Shown: positions 54,344 to 63,599, counted from the stretch's first letter. The stretch: 64,000 nt of DNA from Pseudomonas sp. TTU2014-080ASC (GCF_001446935.1 NZ_LKKK01000002.1:434001-498000); one strand, 5' to 3'. The notes: generated by a model from the letters alone, not told the origin. Numbers and translations are program-made.

Positions 54344-54748
54344 TTAGCTGACCTTAACCACTCCGCTGCCGTTGAGGCTGGCAGAGAAGCTGACGTGGTG
54401 TTTCATGCCGTCGATCTGCAACAGACCTTCAATGGCGAATGCCAGATTCAGCGGGTTGCTGTCGCGGGGCAGGGAGATCACCTGCACTTCACTTAAGCGA
54501 GGTTCATAGGCCTCGATAAAGCGTTCAATTGCGGTACGCGCCTGCTGCAACGAGTCGTGCAGTGACAGGCGCATATCGTTGAGATCGGGCAACCCGTAAT
54601 CGGGCAGCGTTTGCACACTGCCCGCACGGGTACTGAGCATTTTTGACAGGTGGGCAGCCACCGACGCCATGACGGCTGCTTCATGGCTCCAGCCCTTGCG
54701 GGCGCTGGTTTCACCACCAAGGCGTTCGAACAGGCTGCCGTACGTCAT
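54344..54748 (-). CDS. tssE: T6SS baseplate protein TssE (gp25-like)
   Basis: The 134-residue protein matches gp25-like baseplate proteins: GSLFERLG near the start (about 4-11), VAAHLSKMLSTRAGSVQTLPDYGLPDLNDM (about 30-60), RTAIERFIEAYEPRLSEVQV (about 71-90). It seeds sheath polymerisation. It is six bases downstream of tssC in the same operon. Confidence 0.93.
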   Translation of the reverse strand: MTYGSLFERLGGETSARKGWSHEAAVMASVAAHLSKMLSTRAGSVQTLPDYGLPDLNDMRLSLHDSLQQARTAIERFIEAYEPRLSEVQVISLPRDSNPLNLAFAIEGLLQIDGMKHHVSFSASLNGSGVVKVS

Positions 54749-54754
54749 GGATGC

Positions 54755-56233
54755 TTATTCCTTGTCCAGCTTGCCAACCAGGGACAGGGTGAAATCTGCG
54801 CCCATGTACTTGAAGTGCGGACGCACGTTGAGGTTGACGCGGTACCAGCCCGGCTCGCCTTCAACATCGCTGACCACAACCTGAGCGGCGCGCAGCGGAC
54901 GACGGCTGCGAACTTCGGCGCTTGGGTTTTCCTGATCGGCTACGAACTGGCGAATCCACTTGTTCAGTTCCAGCTCAAGGTCGGTGCGCTCTTTCCACGA
55001 GCCGATCTGCTCGCGCTGCAGCACTTTCAGGTAGTGGGCCAGACGGTTGATGATGAACATGTATGGCAGCTGGGTGCCGAGTTTGTAGTTCAGTTCAGCA
55101 GTCTTGCCTTCTTCGCTGATGCCGAAGAACTTCGGCTTCTGCACCGAGCTTGCGGAGAAGAATGCGGCGTTGTCGCTGCCTTTACGCATGGTCAGGGCAA
55201 TAAAGCCTTCTTCAGCCAGTTCGTACTCGCGGCGGTCAGAAACCAGAACCTCAGTCGGAATCTTGGTTTCGATTTCGCCCATGCTTTCGAAGTGGTGCAG
55301 TGGCAGGTCTTCAACCGCACCGCCGCTCTGCGGGCCGATGATGTTCGGACACCAGCGGAACTTGGCGAAGCTGTCGGTCAGACGGGTGGCGAAGGTGTAG
55401 GCGGTGTTGCCCCACAGGTAATGCTCGTGGCTGTTGGCGACGTTCTCTTTGTAGACGAACGTTTTCACCGGGTTGTCTTCCGGGTCGTACGGGTTACGCA
55501 GCAGGAAGCGCGGTACGGTCAGGCCAACATAGCGAGAGTCTTCTTGCTCGCGGAAGCTTTGCCATTTGGCGAACTGAGGGCCTTCGAAGTGATCCTTCAG
55601 GTCTTTCAGATCTGGCAGGCCAGTGAAGCTTTCCAGACCGAAGAATTTCGGGCCGGCCGCTGCAATGAACGGTGCGTGAGACATGCTGGCGACGCTGGCC
55701 ACGTACTGCATGGTCTTCACGTCCGGTGCGCTCGGATCGAAGTAGTAGTTGGCGATCAGGGCGCCGACTGGCTGGCCACCGAACTGGCCGTATTCGGCGG
55801 TGTAGATGTGCTTGTACAGACCAGACTGAACGATCTCCGGGCTGTCTTCAAAGTCATCCAGCAGGTCCTGCTTGGAAGCGTTGAGGATTTCCAGCTTGAT
55901 GTTTTCGCGGAAGTTGGTGCGATCTACCAGCAGCTTGAGGCCGCGCCAGGACGATTCGAGGGACTGGAACTCCTGATGGTGGAGAATCTCGTCCATCTGG
56001 CGGCTCAGTTTGGCGTCGATCTCCGCGATCATGCGGTCGACCATGGCCTTTTTAACTGGCTCGTTTTCGTTCTGTGGCTTCAGCAGCTCTTCGATGAAGG
56101 CCGACACGCCACGTTTGGCGATGTCATAGGCTTCGTCATCAGGCGTCAGTTTAGTTTCTGCAATGATGCGGTCGAGAATGCCCGCTTCGGCTGCGCTTTT
56201 GCTGGCAGCTGCGGTTGCGCTTTTGGTGCTCAT
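54755..56233 (-). CDS. tssC: T6SS contractile sheath large subunit TssC
   Basis: A 492-residue VipB/TssC with LKLLVDRTNFRENIKLEILN (about 95-115), FGALIANY-type PVGALIANYYFD, PFIAAAGPKFFGLESFTGLPDL (about 186-207), YVGLTVPRFLLRNPYDPEDNP, FRWCPNIIGPQSGGAVEDLP and the C-terminal LNVRPHFKYMGADFTLSLVG. TssC interlocks with TssB to form the sheath that ClpV recycles. Confidence 0.97.
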   Translation of the reverse strand: MSTKSATAAASKSAAEAGILDRIIAETKLTPDDEAYDIAKRGVSAFIEELLKPQNENEPVKKAMVDRMIAEIDAKLSRQMDEILHHQEFQSLESSWRGLKLLVDRTNFRENIKLEILNASKQDLLDDFEDSPEIVQSGLYKHIYTAEYGQFGGQPVGALIANYYFDPSAPDVKTMQYVASVASMSHAPFIAAAGPKFFGLESFTGLPDLKDLKDHFEGPQFAKWQSFREQEDSRYVGLTVPRFLLRNPYDPEDNPVKTFVYKENVANSHEHYLWGNTAYTFATRLTDSFAKFRWCPNIIGPQSGGAVEDLPLHHFESMGEIETKIPTEVLVSDRREYELAEEGFIALTMRKGSDNAAFFSASSVQKPKFFGISEEGKTAELNYKLGTQLPYMFIINRLAHYLKVLQREQIGSWKERTDLELELNKWIRQFVADQENPSAEVRSRRPLRAAQVVVSDVEGEPGWYRVNLNVRPHFKYMGADFTLSLVGKLDKE

Positions 56234-56258
56234 TTAATGCGTCCTTGTCGGATGAGTA

Positions 56259-56765
56259 TCAGGAATCCAGTTTGTCCTTGGCCGCCAGGCCAAGCTCGCC
56301 GAGGATGCGATCGCGGGAATCGTCGTCGGCCAGTACGCTCTCAATGGCTTTACGGAAGGCCGGGGCGTTGCCCAGAGGGCCTTTCAGGGCCACCAGTGCG
56401 TCACGCAGTTCCATCAGTTTTTTCAGCTCAGGAACTTGTTCAACCAGGTTGGCCGGGTTGAAGTCTTTCATCGAGTTGATGCGCAGCTGAACAGCCAGCT
56501 CTTCGTCTGTGGCTTCGTCTTGAAGGCGGTTTGGTACCGACAGGGTCAGGTTCAGTTCCTGCTTGGCGAGGACTTCGTCGAAGCTGTTTTTGTCGATGCT
56601 GATTGGCTTGCGGTCTTCGATCTTGCGATCGTCAGCGCGCTGGGTGAAGTCGCCTAATACCATCAGTTTCAGCGGCAGTTCGATTTCTTCCTGAGCGCCA
56701 CCGGTGGCGGGTTTGAACGTTACGTTGATGCGTTCCTTTGGGGCTACCGAGCCTTCTTTGGCCAT
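56259..56765 (-). CDS. tssB: T6SS contractile sheath small subunit TssB
   Basis: The 168-residue VipA/TssB shows RINVTFKPATGGAQEEIELP (about 12-31), LKLMVLGDFTQRADDRKIEDRKP (about 32-54), INSMKDFNPANLVEQVPEL (about 102-120). It forms the sheath with TssC, encoded 25 bases downstream. Confidence 0.97.
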   Translation of the reverse strand: MAKEGSVAPKERINVTFKPATGGAQEEIELPLKLMVLGDFTQRADDRKIEDRKPISIDKNSFDEVLAKQELNLTLSVPNRLQDEATDEELAVQLRINSMKDFNPANLVEQVPELKKLMELRDALVALKGPLGNAPAFRKAIESVLADDDSRDRILGELGLAAKDKLDS

Positions 56766-56798
56766 GGTCGTTCTCCATTACGGTTATGGCCCGAGGGC

Positions 56799-58370
56799 CT
56801 AGTCGAGCACCACTTCGAGGTCGAGGTGGCACAATCTTCGGTGAATCTCGTCTTTCTCTTCGCGCACGGCATTGTTCTGCGGCAGTAATTCGCAGCAGCT
56901 GTGTCGCAGGCGCAGGACTTCAAGGACGAGATCGGGTTCCCATTTGCTCAGGCCGTTGGCATGCAGCAACTGGTCGAGTGCTTCGAGCTGGGTTCTGGCC
57001 AGATCGTACTTCTTGGCGGCGTAGCACAGACGGGCGAGTGTCAGCTGCCAGAAAAAGCGCTCACGCTCGCCGCGGGCACTGGCCATTTCAGTTTTGATCT
57101 GTTGCACAGCAGCTTTGAGGCCGTCCTGGCGCAGGCAGGATATGGCTTCCTGCAGGGCGAGATCCCAGGCGGGGGCGCTGTCGGTATTTGCTGTCGCGAG
57201 TTTGTCTTCAGATTGACCTTGTACGTGCGGCATGACTTGTGTGATCAGCCAGGCTCGGGTCTGGTCATCGGCAAACGGGGTGCCGTCATGAAAGCGCAAG
57301 GTTTCCAGACCGGCCATGCGTTGCATGAATAGCGCCAGCTGGATTTCGACTTCACGCATGGCCTGTTCGGCATTAAGACCTTGTAGGCATTGCCAAACTA
57401 AGTGTTGCCCGTCGAGCCAGAAAGGCGCACGGGCAATGCTGGCCTCAAGGTCGACCAGCAAGTCGGCGTAATGCCCGCCGAGCAGGCGCTCCTGATAGCT
57501 TTTCAGCTTGTCGATGGGGATGCCGCGCAGGCTGGTGATCAGCTCGCTGTTACGCTCTGGAAGATTGTCGATGGGCAGCCACAGCAGGGTGCGCGCCAGA
57601 CGCAGTGCGCGCAGATCGCTGGCTTTCTGTTTCAGCCAGTAAGCGCATAAGGGGCGAGCCTGGTCTTGCAGTTGGCGCAGGCTTTTGTGCGCATCGCGTT
57701 CAGAGTCAATGACGCTGGTGGGGGCCAGTATCTGGGTGGCGGCCTGTTTGACCTGGGCGATGGCGCTGCTGACGACAGTGGGCTCTGCTTGGGTCTGACT
57801 GGCGCGTTTGACCAGGTCTTCGAGGCGCCTGCTCAGGGGCAGTAGCAGAGGGGATTCATCGCCCAGTTGCTCGCTCAAGAAGGCTTCGAGCTGGCGGATT
57901 TGCTCAGTGACGCTACGAAAGAGGGGGAGGTGTTCGCCAATCGGGATGTGTTCTGCCAGCGTTTGCTCCAGGCGCGGAACCAGCCAAGTAATAGCTGCTG
58001 CTCGGGTACGTGGTTTGCCTGGATAAAGTTCGGCCCAGTGGTTAAGGCACAAGTAATGAATCAACGTCAGGCCAGCATGCAGACCGGTGAAGGACTCGCG
58101 TTGATACAGACCCCATGTCAGCCAGGTGGCGACGCGCAAATCTTTGGACTGATCAGTAAGCAGGGCTTCGCTGTTCTCGATGACTTTTTGCCAGTCGATA
58201 GCCGCGGTTTGATGGATTGATGAGGCCTTAGCGAGCTCGTTCTCAAGAGCTTCATATTCACCTGAATAGCGAACATCTTCTCCCGAAAAGGAGCCATCAT
58301 TAATAGGGCGCTTGGCCAGCGCCAGATAATGGGCGCTGCGCTTACTTGAATAGGTCATTCCCTGACTCAA
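56799..58370 (-). CDS. tssA: T6SS assembly protein TssA
   Basis: A 523-residue TssA with the N-terminal ImpA domain (IDWQKVIENSEALLTDQSKDLRVATWLTW about 58-86) and a C-terminal helical region ending DEIHRRLCHLDLEVVLD. TssA primes baseplate assembly and sheath growth. It is the first gene of the leftward cluster, as hsiA2 is in H2-T6SS. The gap to tssB is 33 bases. Confidence 0.93.
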   Translation of the reverse strand: MSQGMTYSSKRSAHYLALAKRPINDGSFSGEDVRYSGEYEALENELAKASSIHQTAAIDWQKVIENSEALLTDQSKDLRVATWLTWGLYQRESFTGLHAGLTLIHYLCLNHWAELYPGKPRTRAAAITWLVPRLEQTLAEHIPIGEHLPLFRSVTEQIRQLEAFLSEQLGDESPLLLPLSRRLEDLVKRASQTQAEPTVVSSAIAQVKQAATQILAPTSVIDSERDAHKSLRQLQDQARPLCAYWLKQKASDLRALRLARTLLWLPIDNLPERNSELITSLRGIPIDKLKSYQERLLGGHYADLLVDLEASIARAPFWLDGQHLVWQCLQGLNAEQAMREVEIQLALFMQRMAGLETLRFHDGTPFADDQTRAWLITQVMPHVQGQSEDKLATANTDSAPAWDLALQEAISCLRQDGLKAAVQQIKTEMASARGERERFFWQLTLARLCYAAKKYDLARTQLEALDQLLHANGLSKWEPDLVLEVLRLRHSCCELLPQNNAVREEKDEIHRRLCHLDLEVVLD

Positions 58371-58759
58371 TTTCTATTTTGGCAGACTTTCCGGACTGCT
58401 ACGTGTTGCTAGGCCGTAATTGTTTACGGTGTGTGTAAATATTTCCGATTGGCGAATTCGGTCAATCCTATTCAATTTTTTTTGTAACAACAATCACCAA
58501 AAAGTCCGGGCTAGACGCATTTGCTGATTTATGTATCAATTTGTATCTTTTGCGTGACGATCTATCTACCGATCTTAATGCGCGGAAGCCCTGATAATCT
58601 GTCCTAGGAAATTTCTTGCGAAAAGTTAAGGACGACATTGATTTCAAATTGACATTAGTGCGTTTGGTTTAATGCGTTATTACGACGCAGGTTATAAACA
58701 GGACTGTATTAATGGATAACTTTGTTGTTGGCTGTTTAGTCCTCGAAGTTATGACTCCT
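58371..58759 (-). promoter_or_regulatory. 389-base AT-rich spacer upstream of tssA
   Basis: The spacer should hold the promoter of the T6SS cluster. It is visibly richer in A and T than its flanks, with an eight-T run near 58477-58484 and several short palindromes, which would suit silencing by MvaT/MvaU (inference). I found no convincing GG-N10-GC or Fur box. No ORF is supported. Confidence 0.4.
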
Positions 58760-59650
58760 TTATTCGCTCCAGATACAAGCTTTTAATATGTGCTGTTCCC
58801 CGGATGATAAGGTTTTGCAGTCATCTGCAGCGTTGGCATGTTCAATACAGAGCATGTTTTGCCAAGCCTCATGGGCAAACTGGGAGAGGCGCTGACTCTT
58901 GCTGATCCACGGGTTCCAGACTACCGCAGAGCGTGACCCCGAGCTGTGCAAATGGATGCGCCGCTGCCAGGCTTCGTCGACGATGGTCAGCCGGTCTGCT
59001 GTCTCCAGATAGACCCGGTCAGTCTCGCCGCTGAAGTGTTGTAAGCCGTCTTGTACTTGGCGTTTCCAACCATCCAAGCAGTCCAGATAGGGGCTGCCTT
59101 GTAGGCCATCTATCTGCACGTTGCGTATGTCGCTCACAGCAAAGTAACTGTGTAAGGCCTGACTGTAGGTGAGGTTTGTGTCACCCCGATTACAGGTCGT
59201 CAGGGCTATATGGAGACGTTCGTTCAGGTGCAGGTGGAGCTGCAGTAGGGCGTCATGTGGCCAGTCTGGTTGTGGGTTCAGGCGGATATCGAAGGTGAAG
59301 TCGAGGTGAATGCCGTCGTCTTTGGTTTGGATGCCTTGCAGTTGCCAATCGACCCCGCGCACAAAACCGTGAGCTGGGGCGCTATCAAGTTGCAGATGCA
59401 TGGCCTGAACTGACGGTGGGTTTTGTCCTAGGTTGGCAAACCATGGCCAGCAGATCGGGATGCCGCCCCGCACAGGCTGACCGCGTTTGAAGCTGGCCAA
59501 ATCGCTCAGCCAGATCAGCGGCCGTTCGCCTTCTATATAGGAGAGTACTTGAGCGCCTTGCTGGCTGATCAGTAGGGTGTTGCTGCCATAACGGACTCGC
59601 CAGCAGAGCAGTTCATCAAGTTGAATTTGTTCGACGCTTGAGTGGGGCAT
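58760..59650 (-). CDS. D-hexose-6-phosphate mutarotase (YeaD-like aldose 1-epimerase family)
   Basis: The start is set at MPHSSVEQIQ (59650; 296 residues), because the 15-codon longer reading runs towards the dctM terminator. It has the beta-sandwich pattern of YeaD: SQQGAQVLSYIEGERPLIWLS, VRGGIPICWPWF (about 61-72), PAHGFVRGVDWQL with the catalytic His (about 94), LHSYFAVSDI and VVWNPW. These enzymes interconvert alpha and beta forms of glucose 6-phosphate. Confidence 0.88.
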   Translation of the reverse strand: MPHSSVEQIQLDELLCWRVRYGSNTLLISQQGAQVLSYIEGERPLIWLSDLASFKRGQPVRGGIPICWPWFANLGQNPPSVQAMHLQLDSAPAHGFVRGVDWQLQGIQTKDDGIHLDFTFDIRLNPQPDWPHDALLQLHLHLNERLHIALTTCNRGDTNLTYSQALHSYFAVSDIRNVQIDGLQGSPYLDCLDGWKRQVQDGLQHFSGETDRVYLETADRLTIVDEAWQRRIHLHSSGSRSAVVWNPWISKSQRLSQFAHEAWQNMLCIEHANAADDCKTLSSGEQHILKACIWSE

Positions 59651-59694
59651 AGCGGACTCGCAGTCTGGCAGGAGTGGGTGATCATATAGAAACA

Positions 59695-59716
59695 AACGCC
59701 CGCAAGGGCGGGCGTT
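59695..59716 (-). terminator. Rho-independent terminator after dctM
   Basis: A perfect nine-base stem, AACGCCCGC at 59695-59703 with its complement at 59708-59716, and a TTTGTTTC tail on the minus strand, directly after the dctM stop codon. Confidence 0.9.
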
Positions 59717-59723
59717 GTCTGGG

Positions 59724-61100
59724 TTAGTTGCCGTACACCTGTTGCGGCAGCCAGGTGATCAATGCGGGGAAGAGGTAGGCGATCACCAGTAGCAGGAGCT
59801 GCAGGGCAATAAATGGCACCACGCCCCGGTACATGGTTATGGTTGAAATACTGCGTGGAGTGACGCCTCGCAGGTAGAACAGCGAGAAACCCAGGGGCGG
59901 TGTGAGGAACGAGGTCTGCAGGTTGAGAGCAATCATCACGCCCAGCCATACCGGGTCTAGCCCCATTGCCAGCAACACGGGGCCGACGATGGGAACGACG
60001 ACAAAGACGATCTCGATAAAGTCGAGAATAAAGCCCAGCAAGAAAATCACCAGCATGACCAGAAAGAAGGCGCCCATGACGCCGCCGGGCAGTTGCTGGA
60101 ACAGCTCTTCAATCACGCTCTCACCGCCAAAACCACGGAACACTAGGGAGAACAGTGAGGCTCCGATCAGGATCATGAAGACCATGCAGCTGATGTCGGT
60201 GGTGCTGTGGGCGACGTTGCGCAATTGGCCGATGTTCAGCTGCCCTTTGCACAGCGCCAATAGGGTTGCGCCTACCGCGCCAATGGCGGCAGCTTCAGTG
60301 GGGGTGGCATAGCCTCCCAGTATGGAGCCCAGTACCGCGAAAATCAGCAGCAGTGGTGCTATCAAGGATGTCAGCAGTGAGGTCCAGCGCAGGCTGCCGA
60401 GTTCCTCTTTAGGAACGGCGGGCATTTTTTCCGGTTTGAGTAGCGTCATCCCGATCAGGTAGGCGATGTACAGGCCGATCAACAACAGGCCCGGCAGTAG
60501 CGCGCCCATAAACAGGTCGCCGACCGATACCGTTTTCGGGCTGAAGATGCCCATTTTCAGCTGCGCTTGTTGATACGCGCTGGACATCACATCACCGAGC
60601 AGGACCAGCACAATCGACGGCGGAATGATTTGGCCAAGGGTGCCGGTGGCGGCGAGCGTACCGGTTGCGATGGCCGGATCGTAGCCGCGTTTGAGCAGTG
60701 TTGGCAGGGCCAGCAGGCCCATGGTGACGACAGTGGCACCGACAATACCTGTGCTGGCTGCAAGCAGTGCGCCGACTAAGCACACCGAAATCATCAGGCC
60801 GCCGCGTAAGCTGCCAAATAGCCGCGACATGGATCCGAGCAGGTCTTCGGCAATGCGGCTCTTTTCCAGCATCACGCCCATAAACACGAACAGCGGCACC
60901 GCCAGCATGGTTTGGTTGTTCATGATGCCAAACAATCGGTTGGGCAAGGCGCTGAGGTAGGTAGCGTCAAAGGTGCCTGTGACGATGCCGAGACCGGCAA
61001 ACAGCAGTGAAACGCCGGCCAACGTGAAGGCCACCGGATAGCCCGCCATAAGCACCAGGCAGACGCTGACGAACAGCAGGATCGCCATAACCTCAGCCAT
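59724..61100 (-). CDS. dctM: TRAP transporter large membrane subunit DctM-like
   Basis: A 458-residue, roughly 12-helix protein of the DctM family: GYPVAFTLAGVSLLFAGLG near 20-38, MLAVPLFVFMGVMLEKSRIA, GIVGATVVTMGLLALPTLLKRGYD, ATGTLGQIIPPSIVLVLLGD (about 155-174) and the C-terminal LNLQTSFLTPPLGFSLFYLRG. It forms the Na+-driven transport core with DctQ. The sequence is closest in style to the mannitol/chloroaromatic compound group, so the solute is not clear. No binding protein gene is nearby. Confidence 0.93.
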   Translation of the reverse strand: MAEVMAILLFVSVCLVLMAGYPVAFTLAGVSLLFAGLGIVTGTFDATYLSALPNRLFGIMNNQTMLAVPLFVFMGVMLEKSRIAEDLLGSMSRLFGSLRGGLMISVCLVGALLAASTGIVGATVVTMGLLALPTLLKRGYDPAIATGTLAATGTLGQIIPPSIVLVLLGDVMSSAYQQAQLKMGIFSPKTVSVGDLFMGALLPGLLLIGLYIAYLIGMTLLKPEKMPAVPKEELGSLRWTSLLTSLIAPLLLIFAVLGSILGGYATPTEAAAIGAVGATLLALCKGQLNIGQLRNVAHSTTDISCMVFMILIGASLFSLVFRGFGGESVIEELFQQLPGGVMGAFFLVMLVIFLLGFILDFIEIVFVVVPIVGPVLLAMGLDPVWLGVMIALNLQTSFLTPPLGFSLFYLRGVTPRSISTITMYRGVVPFIALQLLLLVIAYLFPALITWLPQQVYGN

Positions 61101-61644
61101 GTTTCACCTCCAGCTCCGGCGTAGGCAGGCGGCCTGTAAAGATGAAGACGGCTTTGATCAGGTTGGACAGCCCTTGCAGCAAAAGCCCAGCTACCAGCAG
61201 AAGAATGATGCTTTTTTGCAGGTAGACGAATTTGAGTCCGCCGGACTCACTGGAGCTTTCGCGGCTGGCCCAGGCATTACCGATGTAGTCCCAGCTGGCC
61301 CAGCCCAGAAAGAGGCATAGCGGCATTAGGAATACCAAGGTGCCGAGGATCTCTACCAGTGCCTGCTGGCGGCCGTTGAAACGCTGGTAAAAGATGTCTA
61401 CCCGGACATGGGCATTACGCTGCAGAGCCCAGGCCGCGCAGCCCATAAACACCAGCGCGTGTGCGTAGAGCACGGCTTCCTGTAGCGCGGTAGCGCCAAT
61501 GCCGAAGCTGTAACGCAGGATGACCACAAGCGTGGTGCCAAGTACCAGAAAAAGTGTCAGCCAGCTGCAGACTTTGGCAAAGCCAGCGTTGATCGAGTCA
61601 ATCAGGTAGGCGATTCGCAGAGCAAATGAAGGCGGTGCGGACAT
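61093..61644 (-). CDS. dctQ: TRAP transporter small membrane subunit DctQ-like
   Basis: A 183-residue protein with four predicted transmembrane helices and the DctQ motif VLYAHALVFMGCAAWALQRNAHVRVDIFYQRF (about 60-91). Its end overlaps the dctM start by eight bases, showing coupled translation of the two membrane subunits. Confidence 0.92.
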   Translation of the reverse strand: MSAPPSFALRIAYLIDSINAGFAKVCSWLTLFLVLGTTLVVILRYSFGIGATALQEAVLYAHALVFMGCAAWALQRNAHVRVDIFYQRFNGRQQALVEILGTLVFLMPLCLFLGWASWDYIGNAWASRESSSESGGLKFVYLQKSIILLLVAGLLLQGLSNLIKAVFIFTGRLPTPELEVKHG

Positions 61645-61751
61645 CGTGGGCCCTATCGGAGGCGTCTGAGGATTGCCGATTCTAGGGGCGGCTCAGGTAC
61701 GACAGCAATGCCAGCCTAGTACTAAGAAGCCTAGGCTGCAGATAGAGGCAT

Positions 61752-61771
61752 GCAGCGCCTAAGGGCGCTGC
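61752..61771 (-). terminator. Hairpin after the thioesterase gene
   Basis: GCAGCGCC at 61752-61759 pairs with 61764-61771 around a TAAG loop, 20 bases past the thioesterase stop codon. There is no clear T-run. Confidence 0.5.
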
Positions 61772-61791
61772 GCGTGCCAGCATAGCTTGGG

Positions 61792-62193
61792 TCAGCGGCG
61801 TGGTGGGACCGGACGGGTGCGGCCGCTGCCGTCAATAGCCACGAAGACGAACACGGCTTCAGTGACTTTTCGCCATTCGCTGGAGAGTGGGTCATCGCTC
61901 CACACTTCGACCAGCATCTGGATCGAGCTGCGGCCGACGTTAAGTGCCTGTGTATAAAAGGACAGCTGGGAGCCGACGGCAACGGGCACCAGAAATGCCA
62001 TGCGGTCGATAGCGACGGTGGCGACGCGGCCGCCTGCTACTTTGCTGGCCATGGCGGTGCCGGCCAGGTCCATCTGCGATACCAGCCAGCCGCCGTAAAT
62101 GTCGCCGAAACCGTTGGTCTCGCGCGGCAGTGCGGTGATTTGCAGGGCGAGATCGCCTTGAGGGATTGGGTCTTCCTGTTCGAAATCTTGCAT
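61792..62193 (-). CDS. Acyl-CoA thioesterase, YciA-like hotdog fold
   Basis: The 133-residue protein has the hotdog signature TNGFGDIYGGWLVSQMDLAG (about 26-45), with the Asp and Gly of the active-site region, RVATVAIDRMAFLVPVAVGS and VTEAVFVFVAIDGSGRTRPVP at the end, typical of YciA. These enzymes hydrolyse medium and short acyl-CoAs. It has its own upstream region shared divergently with pstS. Confidence 0.9.
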   Translation of the reverse strand: MQDFEQEDPIPQGDLALQITALPRETNGFGDIYGGWLVSQMDLAGTAMASKVAGGRVATVAIDRMAFLVPVAVGSQLSFYTQALNVGRSSIQMLVEVWSDDPLSSEWRKVTEAVFVFVAIDGSGRTRPVPPRR

Positions 62194-62417
62194 CAGAATG
62201 GCTCGTGGCGCAGTTGTTTTTATTGGCGCAAACGGATGGGTTTAGGCCGCATGATGAGATGTCGCGAGCGGACTGGGTCATCCGCAGAACTACAGGTGGC
62301 TGCAGCGCTGCCGAGTATAACCACTCGGGGTGGGCGGGGCGACTGTGGCACCTTGCCGCCTCCTTCAGCGCGGGCCTAGTGTCCGGCATATTCGCGAATA
62401 CAGTCCACACTTATTCG

Positions 62418-62451
62418 AAGTCATTTAACTGTCACATTCATTAAATACAGT
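62418..62451 (+). promoter_or_regulatory. PHO box and -10 element of pstS
   Basis: AAGTCAT at 62418-62424 and CTGTCAC at 62429-62435 form a PHO box with an 11-base period and a TTAA spacer. Ten bases later lies TACAGT (62446-62451), a -10-like hexamer at the spacing used by PhoB promoters. The pstS ATG is 59 bases downstream. The rest of the 317-base gap 62194-62510 shows nothing else clear. Confidence 0.8.
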
Positions 62452-62510
62452 GTTCACATGGCCCTTTGATACTTGGCCCGTCTAACAACACTACACATCT
62501 GGAGTAAGGC

Positions 62511-63479
62511 ATGAAACTCAAGCGTTTGATGGCGGCTATGACTTTTGTCGCCGCTGGCGTTACTACCGCCACTGCGGTTGCCGCTGTTGATCCGGCTCTG
62601 CCGAGCTACACCAAGACTTCCGGCGTATCGGGCAACCTGTCCAGCGTAGGTTCCGACTCGCTGGCCAACCTGATGACCCTGTGGGCAGAATCCTTTAAGA
62701 AGGAATACCCAAGCGTCAACATCCAAATTCAGGCTGCCGGTTCTTCTACTGCTCCGATCGCACTGATCGAAGGCACTGCTAACCTGGGCCCAATGAGCCG
62801 TCCGATGAAAGACTCGGAAATCCAGGCTTTTGAAGAGAAGTACGGCTACAAGCCGACTGCAATTCCGGTTGCGATCGATGCGCTGGCTGTTTTCGTACAC
62901 AAAGACAACCCGATCAAGAGCCTCGACTTGGCTCAGGTTGATGCCATCTTCTCCAGCACCCGCCTGTGCGGTGCGCCATCCGATATCAAAACCTGGGGTG
63001 ATCTGGGGCTGACCGGTGAGTGGGCTGCTAAACCGATTCAACTGTTCGGCCGTAACTCGGTATCCGGTACTTACGGTTACTTCAAAGAAGAAGCCCTGTG
63101 TAAGGGTGACTACAAAACCAACGTAAACGAGCAGCCTGGTTCGGCTTCTGTGGTGCAGTCGATCTCCAGCACCCTGAACGCTATCGGTTACTCGGGTATC
63201 GGTTACAGAACTTCCAGCGTTAAAGCTGTTCCGCTGTCCAAGAAAGGCGGTGAGGCTTTCGAAGCTAACGAAGATAACGCTCTGGCTGGCAAATTCCCGC
63301 TGGCACGTTTCTTCTACGTCTACGTGAACAAAGCGCCGAACAAGCCACTGAGCCCGCTGGATGCTGAGTTCGTTAAGCTGGTTCTGTCCAAGCAAGGCCA
63401 GGAAGTGGTTGTAAAAGATGGCTACATCCCACTGCCATCCAAAGTGGTTGAGAAGACCAAGAAAGAGCTGGGTCTGTAA
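62511..63479 (+). CDS. pstS: Phosphate ABC transporter substrate-binding protein PstS
   Basis: The 322-residue protein has a signal peptide (1-24, ending VAA) and a PstS family body with [15 protein letters not shown] (about 42-56), [28 protein letters not shown] (about 75-102), [22 protein letters not shown] (about 178-199) and [21 protein letters not shown]. It binds phosphate in the periplasm; the Ser and Thr of the SSTAP and SVSGTYG loops are the phosphate contacts. Pseudomonas PstS proteins are nearly identical in this region. PhoB control is expected from the upstream box. Confidence 0.97.
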   Translation: MKLKRLMAAMTFVAAGVTTATAVAAVDPALPSYTKTSGVSGNLSSVGSDSLANLMTLWAESFKKEYPSVNIQIQAAGSSTAPIALIEGTANLGPMSRPMKDSEIQAFEEKYGYKPTAIPVAIDALAVFVHKDNPIKSLDLAQVDAIFSSTRLCGAPSDIKTWGDLGLTGEWAAKPIQLFGRNSVSGTYGYFKEEALCKGDYKTNVNEQPGSASVVQSISSTLNAIGYSGIGYRTSSVKAVPLSKKGGEAFEANEDNALAGKFPLARFFYVYVNKAPNKPLSPLDAEFVKLVLSKQGQEVVVKDGYIPLPSKVVEKTKKELGL

Positions 63480-63519
63480 TCCAGTCACTTAACTGGTAGG
63501 GATGCCGGTTGCCTGAAAC

Positions 63520-63557
63520 ACCCGCCTTCGATGTATCGAATGGCGGGTTTTGCTTTG
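63520..63557 (+). terminator. Rho-independent terminator after pstS
   Basis: ACCCGCC with an extended TTCGAT stem at 63520-63532 pairs with ATCGAA and GGCGGGT at 63535-63548, followed by a T-rich tail. It separates the pstS message from pstC, which has its own promoter. Confidence 0.85.
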
Positions 63558-63565
63558 TCAGTGTT

Positions 63566-63599
63566 CTGTAACTTTTCTGTCATACAAAGCGACTACATT
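63566..63599 (+). promoter_or_regulatory. PHO box and -10 element of pstC
   Basis: CTGTAAC at 63566-63572, TTTT, then CTGTCAT at 63577-63583 is a near-consensus PHO box with the 11-base period. TACATT at 63594-63599 follows after 10 bases, matching the layout seen upstream of pstS. The pstC ATG is 64 bases further. Confidence 0.85.

Noticed and set aside
54650-56461. 603-codon open frame on the plus strand
   Set aside because: It lies opposite tssC and part of tssB, whose protein sequences are unmistakable. The frame is open only through codon bias of the real genes.
62454-63488. 344-codon open frame on the minus strand opposite pstS
   Set aside because: pstS is certain, and the opposite frame has no recognisable domain and would run through the PHO promoter.
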